NCBI RefSeq assembly: GCF_016756535.1 | Contig: NZ_AP023247.1 | Span: 3,720,501 to 3,784,500 of the forward strand | Length of the DNA: 64,000 nt | Direction: 5' to 3' | Source of the DNA: Mesorhizobium sp. 131-2-1 | GTDB taxonomy: Bacteria > Pseudomonadota > Alphaproteobacteria > Rhizobiales > Rhizobiaceae | Shown here: one piece after another, positions 25,021-33,096 of the stretch | Layout of the letters: each line of letters begins with the position of its first letter | How positions within the stretch are numbered: the first letter of the stretch is position 1 | Position numbers and translations under genes: made by a program | The notes under the pieces: generated by a model | The model's input: only the letters and a program-made list of their open reading frames with translations | Database searches by the model: none | Told to the model about the DNA's origin: nothing

Positions 25021-26463
25021 TTACGCCGCCCGAGTCGCCGGCCGCTTGCCGCCGAAGCGGCGCTTGTTGTTGCCCTTGAAAGGCTTGCGGCCCTCAGGAC
25101 GCTCGCCCTGCGGCTTGCCAGCGACGACGGGACGATCGCCACCAGGCTTGCCGCCAAAGCGCTTCTTGCCAAAGCCATTGCTGGCAGCGCCGGGGCGCCT
25201 GCCGTCGCGACGGCCGCCATGGTGTTCACGGTCGTTGGCCGGTTCGAAATGACGCTCGTTCTTTTCGGCAGGATTGCGCTGCGGATCAGGGCTGCCGAGA
25301 TGGTCGGCAACGATTGGCAGCTTGGCGCGGATGATGCGCTCGACCTGGCGCAGCTTGGCGTTCTCCGACGGGTCGCAAAGCGTGATGGCGATGCCGTCCC
25401 GGCCGTTGCGGCCGGTGCGGCCGATACGGTGGACATAGCTTTCCGCCTCGTCCGGCAGGTCGAAGTTCACGACATGGCTGATGCCGGGAACGTCGATCCC
25501 GCGCGCGGCGATGTCGGTCGCTACCAGGATGCGCACCGAACCGTCGCGGAAATCATTGAGCGCCTTCTGGCGGGCATTCTGCGACTTGTTGCCGTGGATG
25601 ACGGCGGCCTTGAAGCCATCGCGATCGAGATCCTTGGTCACCCTGTCGGCGCCATGCTTGGTGCGCGAAAAGATGATGACGGACTTCATCGCCTCGTCGG
25701 CGAGCATCTTGGACAGCACCTGCCGCTTCTGCTTGGTGCGGGCGAGCACCACGCTCTGGACGATCTCGGCCGCGGTCGTGCTTTGCGGCGAGACCTCGAT
25801 GCGGACCGGATTCTTCAGCAGGCCCTTGGCGAGCTCGGCGATCTCGTCCGGCATGGTGGCCGAAAACAGCGCCGTCTGGCGGTCGGGCGCGGTCGCCTTG
25901 GCGATGCGCTTGACGTCGTTGATGAAGCCCATGTCGAGCATGCGGTCACCCTCGTCGAGCACCAGCCATTTGGTGTCGGCGAGGATGAGGTCGCCCTCGC
26001 GCACCAGGTCGGTCAGCCGGCCGGGCGTGGCGATCAGGATGTCGACGCCGGGAGCGATCTTCTTCACCTGGCTGAAGCGCGAGACGCCGCCAAGCACGAG
26101 CGCGGTCGAGACATGCGCGCCCTTGGCGAGGATCTTGATGGTGTCCTCGATCTGAACGGCGAGCTCGCGCGTCGGCGCCAGGATCAGCGCACGGGTCGTC
26201 TTCGGCCGGCGCTTGGTGCCGAGCCCGATGATTTTCGACAGGATCGGCAGCGCGAAGGCCGCGGTCTTGCCTGAGCCGGTCTGGGCAATGCCGAAGATGT
26301 CACGGCCTTCCAGTTGCGGCGGGATGGCCTGGGTCTGGATCGGCTTGGGATCGGCAAAGCCGGCGGCATGCGTTGCCTTGAGCAGCGCGCCGGTGATGCC
26401 GAGGGCTGCGAAACCGGTAAGTTCCCCAGTGTCTTTACCGAGGGACGTGTTTTCGTTGGTCAA
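25021..26463 (-). CDS. DEAD-box-type RNA helicase with DEGD motif II and basic tail
   Basis: The 480-residue protein has the RecA-like helicase motifs in order: PIQTQAIPPQLEGRDIFGIA, motif I AQTGSGKTAAF, Ia PTRELAVQ, Ib TPGRLTD, II LDEGDRMLDMGF, III SATMPDE, then IIFSRTKHGADRV, ATDIAARGIDVPG and VI HRIGRTGRNGRDG. Motif II (residues 170-173) is DEGD instead of DEAD. The last 90 residues are a Gly/Arg/Lys-rich, low-complexity tail (KKRFGGKPGGDRP, FKGNNKRRFGGK) expected to bind RNA and promote condensates. It probably unwinds RNA in ribosome assembly or mRNA decay, resembling RhlE-type proteins. Confidence 0.93.
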   Translation of the reverse strand: MTNENTSLGKDTGELTGFAALGITGALLKATHAAGFADPKPIQTQAIPPQLEGRDIFGIAQTGSGKTAAFALPILSKIIGLGTKRRPKTTRALILAPTRELAVQIEDTIKILAKGAHVSTALVLGGVSRFSQVKKIAPGVDILIATPGRLTDLVREGDLILADTKWLVLDEGDRMLDMGFINDVKRIAKATAPDRQTALFSATMPDEIAELAKGLLKNPVRIEVSPQSTTAAEIVQSVVLARTKQKRQVLSKMLADEAMKSVIIFSRTKHGADRVTKDLDRDGFKAAVIHGNKSQNARQKALNDFRDGSVRILVATDIAARGIDVPGISHVVNFDLPDEAESYVHRIGRTGRNGRDGIAITLCDPSENAKLRQVERIIRAKLPIVADHLGSPDPQRNPAEKNERHFEPANDREHHGGRRDGRRPGAASNGFGKKRFGGKPGGDRPVVAGKPQGERPEGRKPFKGNNKRRFGGKRPATRAA

Positions 26464-26506
26464 AGTAATCTTCTTTCACGCGGCTTTCTGGCCGCAAACA
26501 TCGACG

Positions 26507-26526
26507 CGGCAGGGCGCAACCTGCCG
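26507..26526. other. Hairpin in the helicase 5' leader
   Basis: CGGCAGG and CCTGCCG pair around a six-base loop, 44 bases upstream of the helicase start. It lies in the 386-base gap between the divergent helicase and pccB genes. It would form in the helicase leader RNA and could affect its translation. Apart from this and the palindrome at 26756 I see nothing certain in the gap. Confidence 0.4.
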
Positions 26527-26755
26527 TCGAAACAATTGTCATGGAACGACAAGGCGGCGGACGGAAACGTCCGCGCGGCTGCGCTGTCGTGCCCGCAAGC
26601 ATCATGCCTCGGGGCTTTTTCGCCACCTTGCCGAACACCGGAAAGAGGGAAAACAGACGCAACCAGTCTCATTCGTGGAGAAGGCCGGACAATGCCGGCC
26701 CAAGCGCCTATGCCGCTGCATATGGACGAGTTCGCCCCGAAATGCAAGGGCCGCA

Positions 26756-26770
26756 TGCTGCAATGCAGCA
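26756..26770. promoter_or_regulatory. 15-bp perfect palindrome upstream of pccB (PhaR-like site)
   Basis: TGCTGCAATGCAGCA is a perfect dyad 80 bases before the pccB start. It contains CTGC-N3-GCAG, the form described for PhaR sites in Rhodobacter, and its nine-base core TGCAATGCA is identical to the operator at the phasin promoter (50589-50597). This suggests that one regulator may see both sites. Confidence 0.5.
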
Positions 26771-26849
26771 AAAGCCATGGCAAACGCGACGCTTGCGCGC
26801 GCCTGCCGGCATCATTACCACAAGGCAGCCATTCGTTTTGGGGACCGCG

Positions 26850-28382
26850 ATGAAGGACGTGCTGAAGGAACTCGAGCGCCGCCGCGACATCGCGCGCATG
26901 GGCGGCGGCAAGGCCCGCATCGACGCCCAGCACCAGAAAGGCAAGCTCACCGCCCGCGAGCGCATCGATGTCTTCCTCGACGAGGGCTCGTTCGAGGAGT
27001 TCGACATGTATGTCGAGCACCGCTCGACCGACTTCGGCATGGAGAAGACCAAGATCGCCGGCGACGGCGTCGTCACCGGCTGGGGCACGGTCAACGGCCG
27101 CCCGGTCTACGTCTTCGCCAAGGATTTCACCGTGTTCGGCGGCTCGCTGTCGGAGGCGCATGCCGAAAAGGTGGTCAAGGTGCAGGAGATGGCGCTGCGC
27201 AACCGCGCGCCGATCATCGGCCTCTATGACGCCGGCGGCGCCCGCATCCAGGAAGGCGTGGCGGCCCTTGGCGGCTATGCCGAGATCTTCCAGCGCAACG
27301 TGCTCGCCTCCGGCGTAATTCCGCAGATATCGCTGATCATGGGCCCTTGCGCCGGCGGCGACGTCTATTCACCGGCGATGACCGACTTCATCTTCATGGT
27401 GCGCGACACCTCCTACATGTTCGTCACCGGGCCGGACGTGGTGAAGACCGTCACCAACGAGACAGTGACCGCAGAGAGCCTCGGCGGCGCCTCGGTCCAC
27501 ACTACGAAGTCGTCGATCGCCGACGGCGCCTACGACAACGATGTCGAGGCGCTGCTGCAGATGCGCCGGCTGGTCGACCTGCTGCCGGCGTCCAACACAT
27601 CGGAAATTCCCGAGATCGAATGCTACCAGTCGGTCACCGACCACGATCTATCGCTCGACCGGCTGATCCCCGACAACGCCAACAAGCCCTACGATATCAA
27701 GGAGCTGATCCTGAAAGTTGCCGACGAGGGCGACTTCTTCGAGATCCAGCAGAGTTTTGCGAAAAACATCGTCACCGGCTTCGGCCGCGTCGAGGGCCGC
27801 ACCGTCGGCTTCGTCGCCAACCAGCCGATGGTGCTGGCCGGCGTGCTCGATTCCGACGCCAGCCGCAAGGCGGCGCGCTTCGTGCGCTTCTGCGACTGCT
27901 TTTCCATTCCGATCGTGACCTTCGTCGACGTTCCGGGCTTCCTGCCCGGCACCGCGCAGGAGTATGGCGGGCTGATCAAGCATGGCGCGAAGCTTCTGTT
28001 CGCCTATGCCGAAGCGACCGTGCCGAAGATCACCGTGATCACCCGCAAGGCCTATGGCGGCGCCTATGACGTCATGGCGTCAAAGCACCTGCGCGGCGAC
28101 ATGAACTATGCCTGGCCGACGGCGCAGATCGCTGTGATGGGCGCCAGGGGCGCGGTCGAGATCATCTACCGCAAGGACATCGGCGACGCGGAAAAGATCG
28201 CAGCGCACACAAAGGCTTACGAGGACCGCTTCCTGTCGCCCTTCGTCGCCGCCGAGCGCGGCTATGTCGACGAGGTGATCATGCCGCATTCCACCCGCCG
28301 CCGCGTTGCCCGGGCGCTCAGGATGCTGCGCAACAAGGACATGCAGAACCCCTGGAAGAAGCACGACAACATTCCGCTGTGA
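26850..28382 (+). CDS. pccB: Propionyl-CoA carboxylase, beta (carboxyltransferase) subunit
   Basis: From ATG 26850, after a GGGGA site, the protein has 510 residues, the normal PccB size. It transfers the carboxyl group from carboxybiotin to propionyl-CoA, giving methylmalonyl-CoA. Signatures: [96 protein letters not shown] and [14 protein letters not shown]. The alpha subunit and mutase genes are not in the 35 kb downstream. The leader carries a PhaR-like palindrome. Confidence 0.96.
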   Translation: MKDVLKELERRRDIARMGGGKARIDAQHQKGKLTARERIDVFLDEGSFEEFDMYVEHRSTDFGMEKTKIAGDGVVTGWGTVNGRPVYVFAKDFTVFGGSLSEAHAEKVVKVQEMALRNRAPIIGLYDAGGARIQEGVAALGGYAEIFQRNVLASGVIPQISLIMGPCAGGDVYSPAMTDFIFMVRDTSYMFVTGPDVVKTVTNETVTAESLGGASVHTTKSSIADGAYDNDVEALLQMRRLVDLLPASNTSEIPEIECYQSVTDHDLSLDRLIPDNANKPYDIKELILKVADEGDFFEIQQSFAKNIVTGFGRVEGRTVGFVANQPMVLAGVLDSDASRKAARFVRFCDCFSIPIVTFVDVPGFLPGTAQEYGGLIKHGAKLLFAYAEATVPKITVITRKAYGGAYDVMASKHLRGDMNYAWPTAQIAVMGARGAVEIIYRKDIGDAEKIAAHTKAYEDRFLSPFVAAERGYVDEVIMPHSTRRRVARALRMLRNKDMQNPWKKHDNIPL

Positions 28383-28387
28383 TTTGA

Positions 28388-29458
28388 ATGTCGCGGTTCA
28401 TCATCAGCGCTGGGCGGCGGTTCGGCAGATTTGCGGTGCTGTTTTTCGTGATTCCCGCCGCTGTCGTCTTCTGTGTCTGGATGTCGCTGCTCGACAGCCA
28501 TCCGGTCTGGTTCATCGCCGGCGGATTTGTCGTCATGCCGATCGCGACCACCGCGGCGGCTTTTCTGTTCGGCACATTGTTTGCCGGCTTTCGGCGCAGC
28601 AAGATCAAGGGTGTGAGCCGGGCGGAGGCACCTGGTCTGTGGGACCAGTGGGAAAAGGTCGCTGGCCCGCGCAGAGCCGCCCGCACAGTGATTGCGCTTG
28701 AGGACACGTTGAACGCCAGCGTGCGGGAGGAGCGCACGCTTCTTGGTCTTCTCGGCCGCCGGCTGTTTTTGACGGTCGGCATCCCCTTGCTGGCCGTGAC
28801 CGACGAAAATGCTCTTGCGGCAATTCTTGCCCATGAGGACGCGCATGTGCGCAACAAGGACACGAATGGCGGCCTTAACCTTGCCGAGTTCGAGAACAGT
28901 TTCGGCTTCGTGTTCGAATATGCGCCTCCAGGAGTAACGATATCAGGCAGTCTCCTCCATGCTGCGATCGGCTGGCTGTCGGAATCGTTCGAGCGGGAAG
29001 ACATCCGGCTTTCGCGCGAGGCGGAGATCAAGGCCGATCGCCACGCGGCGACATCCGGTAATGCCGAACAAGCGGCGCGCGCGCTCCTGCTTGTCGCCGC
29101 GGCGGACGTGCATTTCACCGAGAAAGTCTATGAGCCGCTGCGGCGCGAGGTGATGGGAGCCTTGCGTCCGCCGCGACCGCCGCTTGCCCGCCTGCTGGAA
29201 ATGGCCGGGGAGCTGTCGCAAGGCCCATACCTGAACGCTAGCGCGCAAAAGGCATGGGTGCGTCCGGACGACGGCAAGTCGACGCACCCCTCATGGGCAC
29301 AGCGGCTGGCAGCACTTGGGTACGTCGAAGCGCCTGAGATCGAACCGATACGTCGGACGGCACTGTCGACGCTGCTGAACCCGGATACGGCCGAACAACA
29401 GATCGCTGCGTTCAACAGCAGATGGATCGGGCAGATGGAGGACTATCTTCAGCGCTGA
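28388..29458 (+). CDS. M48-type membrane metalloprotease
   Basis: The ATG lies five bases after the pccB stop, so the gene is probably cotranscribed with it. The 356-residue protein has two N-terminal membrane helices (FAVLFFVIPAAVVFCVWMSL, FIAGGFVVMPIATTAAAFLF) and a zinc-protease core: HEDAH at residues 149-153 (HExxH) and a third ligand Glu in SREAEIKADRHAA near residue 210. This is the HtpX/M48 plan. Such enzymes degrade or trim membrane proteins under envelope stress. No clear ribosome binding site is present, which suggests coupling to pccB translation. Confidence 0.82.
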   Translation: MSRFIISAGRRFGRFAVLFFVIPAAVVFCVWMSLLDSHPVWFIAGGFVVMPIATTAAAFLFGTLFAGFRRSKIKGVSRAEAPGLWDQWEKVAGPRRAARTVIALEDTLNASVREERTLLGLLGRRLFLTVGIPLLAVTDENALAAILAHEDAHVRNKDTNGGLNLAEFENSFGFVFEYAPPGVTISGSLLHAAIGWLSESFEREDIRLSREAEIKADRHAATSGNAEQAARALLLVAAADVHFTEKVYEPLRREVMGALRPPRPPLARLLEMAGELSQGPYLNASAQKAWVRPDDGKSTHPSWAQRLAALGYVEAPEIEPIRRTALSTLLNPDTAEQQIAAFNSRWIGQMEDYLQR

Positions 29459-29511
29459 GGGGCGCGCTGGGCGGTGCTTCCCACCGCCGTGACAACCGCT
29501 GTGAGGCCGTC

Positions 29512-29907
29512 CTACTCGTAGTTTTCGTAGGATTTTTCCTCGATGATGGCGGAGCTGAGCAACACGTTTATCTCGCGCTTCAAGGCGGCACGGCGGTCGT
29601 TCGTCCGGTAGACGCCGCGGGCGAGCTCGATGAAACGATCGCCGAAACGCTTGTTGAGTTCCTCCACGCGGATATCGTCCTCGATGACCCAGAGCGCCTG
29701 GTTGACGGCCTTCAGTTCCGCGTAAAGGCTGGCCAGCGTCGCCGACGCCGGCAGGTGCTCGTCGCGAACGCGCGACAGCTGCTCCAGTTCGTGCAGGACG
29801 TTGACCAGCTTGGACGCGTCGGCGATGCTTGCCGCCTTGATCTCGAGGATCGATATCTTGTCCAGCAGTTCGCCGGGGGCGATCTCGACGAGTATGGGGC
29901 GGACCAT
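29512..29907 (-). CDS. DUF6165 family protein
   Basis: The 131-residue protein begins MVRPILVEIAPGELLDKISI and continues LEIKAASIADASKLVNVLHE, a predicted helical bundle with a conserved VEIAPGELLDKI motif characteristic of the DUF6165 family. It contains no cysteines and no membrane segment. Members often sit next to glycosyltransferase genes in surface polysaccharide loci; here it is divergent from a GT9 gene. Function unknown. An AAGGG site precedes the ATG. Confidence 0.75.
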   Translation of the reverse strand: MVRPILVEIAPGELLDKISILEIKAASIADASKLVNVLHELEQLSRVRDEHLPASATLASLYAELKAVNQALWVIEDDIRVEELNKRFGDRFIELARGVYRTNDRRAALKREINVLLSSAIIEEKSYENYE

Positions 29908-30069
29908 GCAATTGCCCTTTTCTGGTGAGCCTTGTCAAAATTCACCGACTGGGAATATGGACCCGCCGGAGAGAGTAGCGGCAATAGGCAGCCGAAACGA
30001 GTCAAGTCAATCTCTCGACAGCGGCGAATGCGTCGGCGCGGAAAGAGAAAAGCAAGAAGGGTATTCGCC

Positions 30070-31089
30070 TTGGATCCAATTCTTCTGGTCGGCTTTCCGG
30101 CGGTCGGCGATTTCGTCCGCTGTCATTCGGCCATCCGCATCCTCGCGGAACGGTTTCCCGACCGTCCGATCGACGTCGTGACATCGCCCGGAAACGTCTC
30201 CTTTGCCCGCTTCATGCCGCACGTCCGCAGGGCCTGGGCTCTGAAGAAGCGGCATATGCAACTCGGCCTGGCAGAGCGCCGCGACCTGGTGCGCGAGCTT
30301 CGCAAGCAGAACTATGGCTCGGCCTATCTCATGACGAGCACGATCAAGGCGGCCCTGATACCGTTCATGGCTGGCATTCCGGAACGCATCGGCTATCCGC
30401 AGGAGCTGCAGTTCGGTTTGGTCAATCGCCTTCCGGCCGACTGGCTGCGCCATCTGTGGGCGTTCGGTCCGCGCAAGACGCGCCTCTATGAGGAGGTATG
30501 TTCCATTGCCACGCTGGGCGCGAGGTCGGCGAACGTCGATTGGCCGGCGCCGCAGATGGTCATTCCTGCCGCGGAACTGGATGAGTGGCGCGGCCGCGCC
30601 GGCGTCGATGCCGGCAGGCCGGCCCTGGCCATCTTCACCGGAGATATGACCAGCCCGCGATCGTGGCCGATGGAGCGCTTCATCTCGATCGCCAAAGACC
30701 ATGCCAGCCGCGGCTGGGCGGTGTGGATCGTCGGCGGCCCTCGCGAACATGATGCGGCGGAGCGGATCCGCGCCGAGGTGCCGCAGGCGGTCGATTTCAC
30801 CACGACACCGCTGATCGACGTGATGTACCAGCTTGGCGCGTCGGCACTGTTCCTTGGCGTCAATGGCGGCATGTCCCATGCCGCGGCGGCCCTGAACGTC
30901 CCATGCGTGCAGATCTTCGGCTCGAACCTTTCCTACATACACGGGCCGGTCAATGAGCATGTCCGTTTTCTCGAACCGCCCATTTCGACCCCGAGCTGGA
31001 TCGAGGATACATCGGGCATCAGCGAGGAAAGGGTGCGCGAGGCCCTGGCTGCTGCCTTTGCAGAACCGCGCCGCCCGCAGGGTGCCTGA
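30070..31089 (+). CDS. Glycosyltransferase family 9 (heptosyltransferase-like)
   Basis: I place the start at TTG 30070 because the family begins directly with the DPILLVGFPAVGDFVRCHSA strand-loop; an in-frame TTG at 29932 would add 46 very basic, unlikely residues. The 339-residue product shows the GT9 plan: the N-terminal GD(x)V-type loop, a middle region with IPERIGYPQELQFG, and a C-terminal donor site (LAIFTGDMTSPRSWPMERFI, VWIVGGPREHDAAERI, FLGVNGGMSHAAAALNVPCV). The NGGMSHAAAAL motif corresponds to the ADP-heptose-binding loop. It probably acts in core oligosaccharide synthesis; the sugar is not certain. Confidence 0.88.
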   Translation: MDPILLVGFPAVGDFVRCHSAIRILAERFPDRPIDVVTSPGNVSFARFMPHVRRAWALKKRHMQLGLAERRDLVRELRKQNYGSAYLMTSTIKAALIPFMAGIPERIGYPQELQFGLVNRLPADWLRHLWAFGPRKTRLYEEVCSIATLGARSANVDWPAPQMVIPAAELDEWRGRAGVDAGRPALAIFTGDMTSPRSWPMERFISIAKDHASRGWAVWIVGGPREHDAAERIRAEVPQAVDFTTTPLIDVMYQLGASALFLGVNGGMSHAAAALNVPCVQIFGSNLSYIHGPVNEHVRFLEPPISTPSWIEDTSGISEERVREALAAAFAEPRRPQGA

Positions 31090-31095
31090 CGCCCC

Positions 31096-33096
31096 CTACT
31101 CCGCTTCCGCTGCGCCGAACCCCGCCCCCATGGTCGCCCGCATGGTGCTCGACCAAGGTGTCGCATGGTTGTCGATGCGCATCTGGAAGATGAAGTAGGT
31201 CGGCGAGCAGAACCCGATGCCTTTCAACTTGGCGGCGCCCGGCGTGTCCGGCGGCAGCGACTGGCACATATAGTCCTCGCGGCAGAAATGATCGGCCGAG
31301 CAGGCCGGCCGGTTGCCGCGATTGACCGCGCCGCCGAGGCACTGGTCGAAATTGTTGGTCGCCACGCAGGTATCGAACTTCTTGCCGCCGACCAGGCCGC
31401 AGATCTCGTTCGGCATCGGCTTGCCAGCCTTGAAGGCGGCGAAAGTGCGGTCCTTGTCGTCACAGCCGCGATAGGCGATGCCGGCCGGCACGCCGATCTT
31501 CGGCGGCCGGCAGGTGTAGGCGGTGCGTGAAATGTCGGAGGCGAAGGCGGCGAACTGGCCGGTGATGGTGTAGCGGTCGTTGAAGGGTTGCGACGGATTG
31601 CTGGCGATCGATCCGGTCAAGCACGGGTGGCCGGAAAACATCGCCTCGCTGTCTTTGGGCAGCAGGCATTGCGCCAGTTTGGAGCGCACCCCTGAGGCCG
31701 TGGCGAGTGGCGTGCAGACGGTGCCGCCGCCGCACTGCCAGGTCCGGCCGAAGCGGGCGGCGTCCTCCGGCATCAGGCACGGCATCGCCATTTCCGCCGG
31801 CGCGTAGTCGACCTCGGTGTCTCTCCAGGCCGCCGGCGGTGCGAAGGACAGCGGACGCAAACGGTTCGGCTGCTTGCCTTCGGTCGTGGCGCGCAGCCAG
31901 GCCTCGCGACGCGGAATCTCGGCATGGAGGTGCGGCGAGATGCCGACCTCGATGCGATTGAGCGGTGACGTCGTCTTGTCGTCGAGGCCGATGAAATGGA
32001 AGCCGGCAGTGGAGCCGGCCTGATGGCAACCCTGGCAGGCGCCGTTGTCCAGCCGCTCGACCAGCGCTTCCGGCGTGCGCACCAATTGCAGCGCCGCATA
32101 GTTCAGGCCCGCGAAATCCGAAGGTTGAAAAAGCGACGTAAACGGATGGTTGGCCTGCCTCGCGCTGCCGAAGGTCGACCACGAGATGATCTTCTTCGCC
32201 AGGAACTCATCCGGGATTTCATAGACGCCGAGATCGACCGCCGCGACATTGGCGCTGACATAGTCGGCGAGCCTTTTCTTGAGCGCCGCATCGGCCGAGA
32301 GCTGTACAGTGTCAGGCGTGTTCTCCAGCGGCTTCTCACTGACAACGGCGCCGTCGATGCCGAAGATACGCATCAGGTAAGCAGCCTGTCCGCCAAACTC
32401 GGTCTCCTGGCCCGAGGGAAAGCGAACGACCTGCGCGTTGAGCTCCAACTGCTTGAAGGTGAGTTCCTCCGGTGCCACCGGTCCGCCGGCCAGCCAGCCG
32501 GCGTCGACGGCCTCGTCGAGCTGCGGCGTCCAGCGCCCTGCAACGCCGACGCAGCCGCCGTCGGCATCCGGCGCGACGCTGTAGACAGCGTTGAAATTGA
32601 ACGGCAGCCGCGAGGCCAGGACCTTGCCATTCTTCCTGAAGCTGTAGGCAAGGCGGTAGATGAAACGCACTTCGCCACAACCCTTGTCGCCGCTCAAAGC
32701 ACCGAAGTCACGCCGGTCGAGCCGGTTGACGACACCGACCAGCCGGAAGCGCGCCGCGTCCGTCTTCAGCCAGCGCATGTCCATGATGCGGCCGACATTG
32801 CCGTCGGTGACCTCATAGAGCGGTCGCCCGCCGGCCTTCATCTCGGCGCGCAGGGCTGCGACGTCGGCCGCCACGGTTTCGACGATCGCATGGTAGGCCG
32901 GCGCCTCGTCATAGAGCGTCTTCAGATCATCCTTGCCGTCGACGCTAAAGATGCCGCCGAACGAGAAGCCCTTGGCGTCGAGATCGGCGAGCACCGCGGG
33001 ATCGTCGACGATCGTCACAGGTCCCTGGGCGTGCGCCGGCCGCATTGCGAAGACCGCAACCATGATGGCGGCGATGAGCACGAACAGGCGGGTCAT
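31096..33096 (-). CDS. Unrecognised secreted protein with one CxxCH motif and Cys-rich C terminus
   Basis: The 666-residue protein has a Sec signal peptide (MTRLFVLIAAIMVAVFAMRP, cleavage near AHAQ). Around residue 353 is NGACQGCHQAGS, a CxxCH that could attach one c-type heme, followed by STAGFHFIGLDD. The last 230 residues hold many cysteines (CGGGTVCTPLA, AQCLLPKDS, YTCRPPKIG, CREDYMCQS), suggesting several disulfides. I do not recognise the family. The start overlaps the nnr stop by four bases (ATGA), so it is translationally coupled to nnr. Export and the heme motif suggest a periplasmic redox role, which is inference. Confidence 0.75.
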   Translation of the reverse strand: MTRLFVLIAAIMVAVFAMRPAHAQGPVTIVDDPAVLADLDAKGFSFGGIFSVDGKDDLKTLYDEAPAYHAIVETVAADVAALRAEMKAGGRPLYEVTDGNVGRIMDMRWLKTDAARFRLVGVVNRLDRRDFGALSGDKGCGEVRFIYRLAYSFRKNGKVLASRLPFNFNAVYSVAPDADGGCVGVAGRWTPQLDEAVDAGWLAGGPVAPEELTFKQLELNAQVVRFPSGQETEFGGQAAYLMRIFGIDGAVVSEKPLENTPDTVQLSADAALKKRLADYVSANVAAVDLGVYEIPDEFLAKKIISWSTFGSARQANHPFTSLFQPSDFAGLNYAALQLVRTPEALVERLDNGACQGCHQAGSTAGFHFIGLDDKTTSPLNRIEVGISPHLHAEIPRREAWLRATTEGKQPNRLRPLSFAPPAAWRDTEVDYAPAEMAMPCLMPEDAARFGRTWQCGGGTVCTPLATASGVRSKLAQCLLPKDSEAMFSGHPCLTGSIASNPSQPFNDRYTITGQFAAFASDISRTAYTCRPPKIGVPAGIAYRGCDDKDRTFAAFKAGKPMPNEICGLVGGKKFDTCVATNNFDQCLGGAVNRGNRPACSADHFCREDYMCQSLPPDTPGAAKLKGIGFCSPTYFIFQMRIDNHATPWSSTMRATMGAGFGAAEAE

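Noticed and set aside
26541..26849. In-frame N-terminal extension of pccB
   Set aside because: The extra 103 residues are basic and low in family similarity; ATG 26850 has a binding site and gives the normal PccB length.
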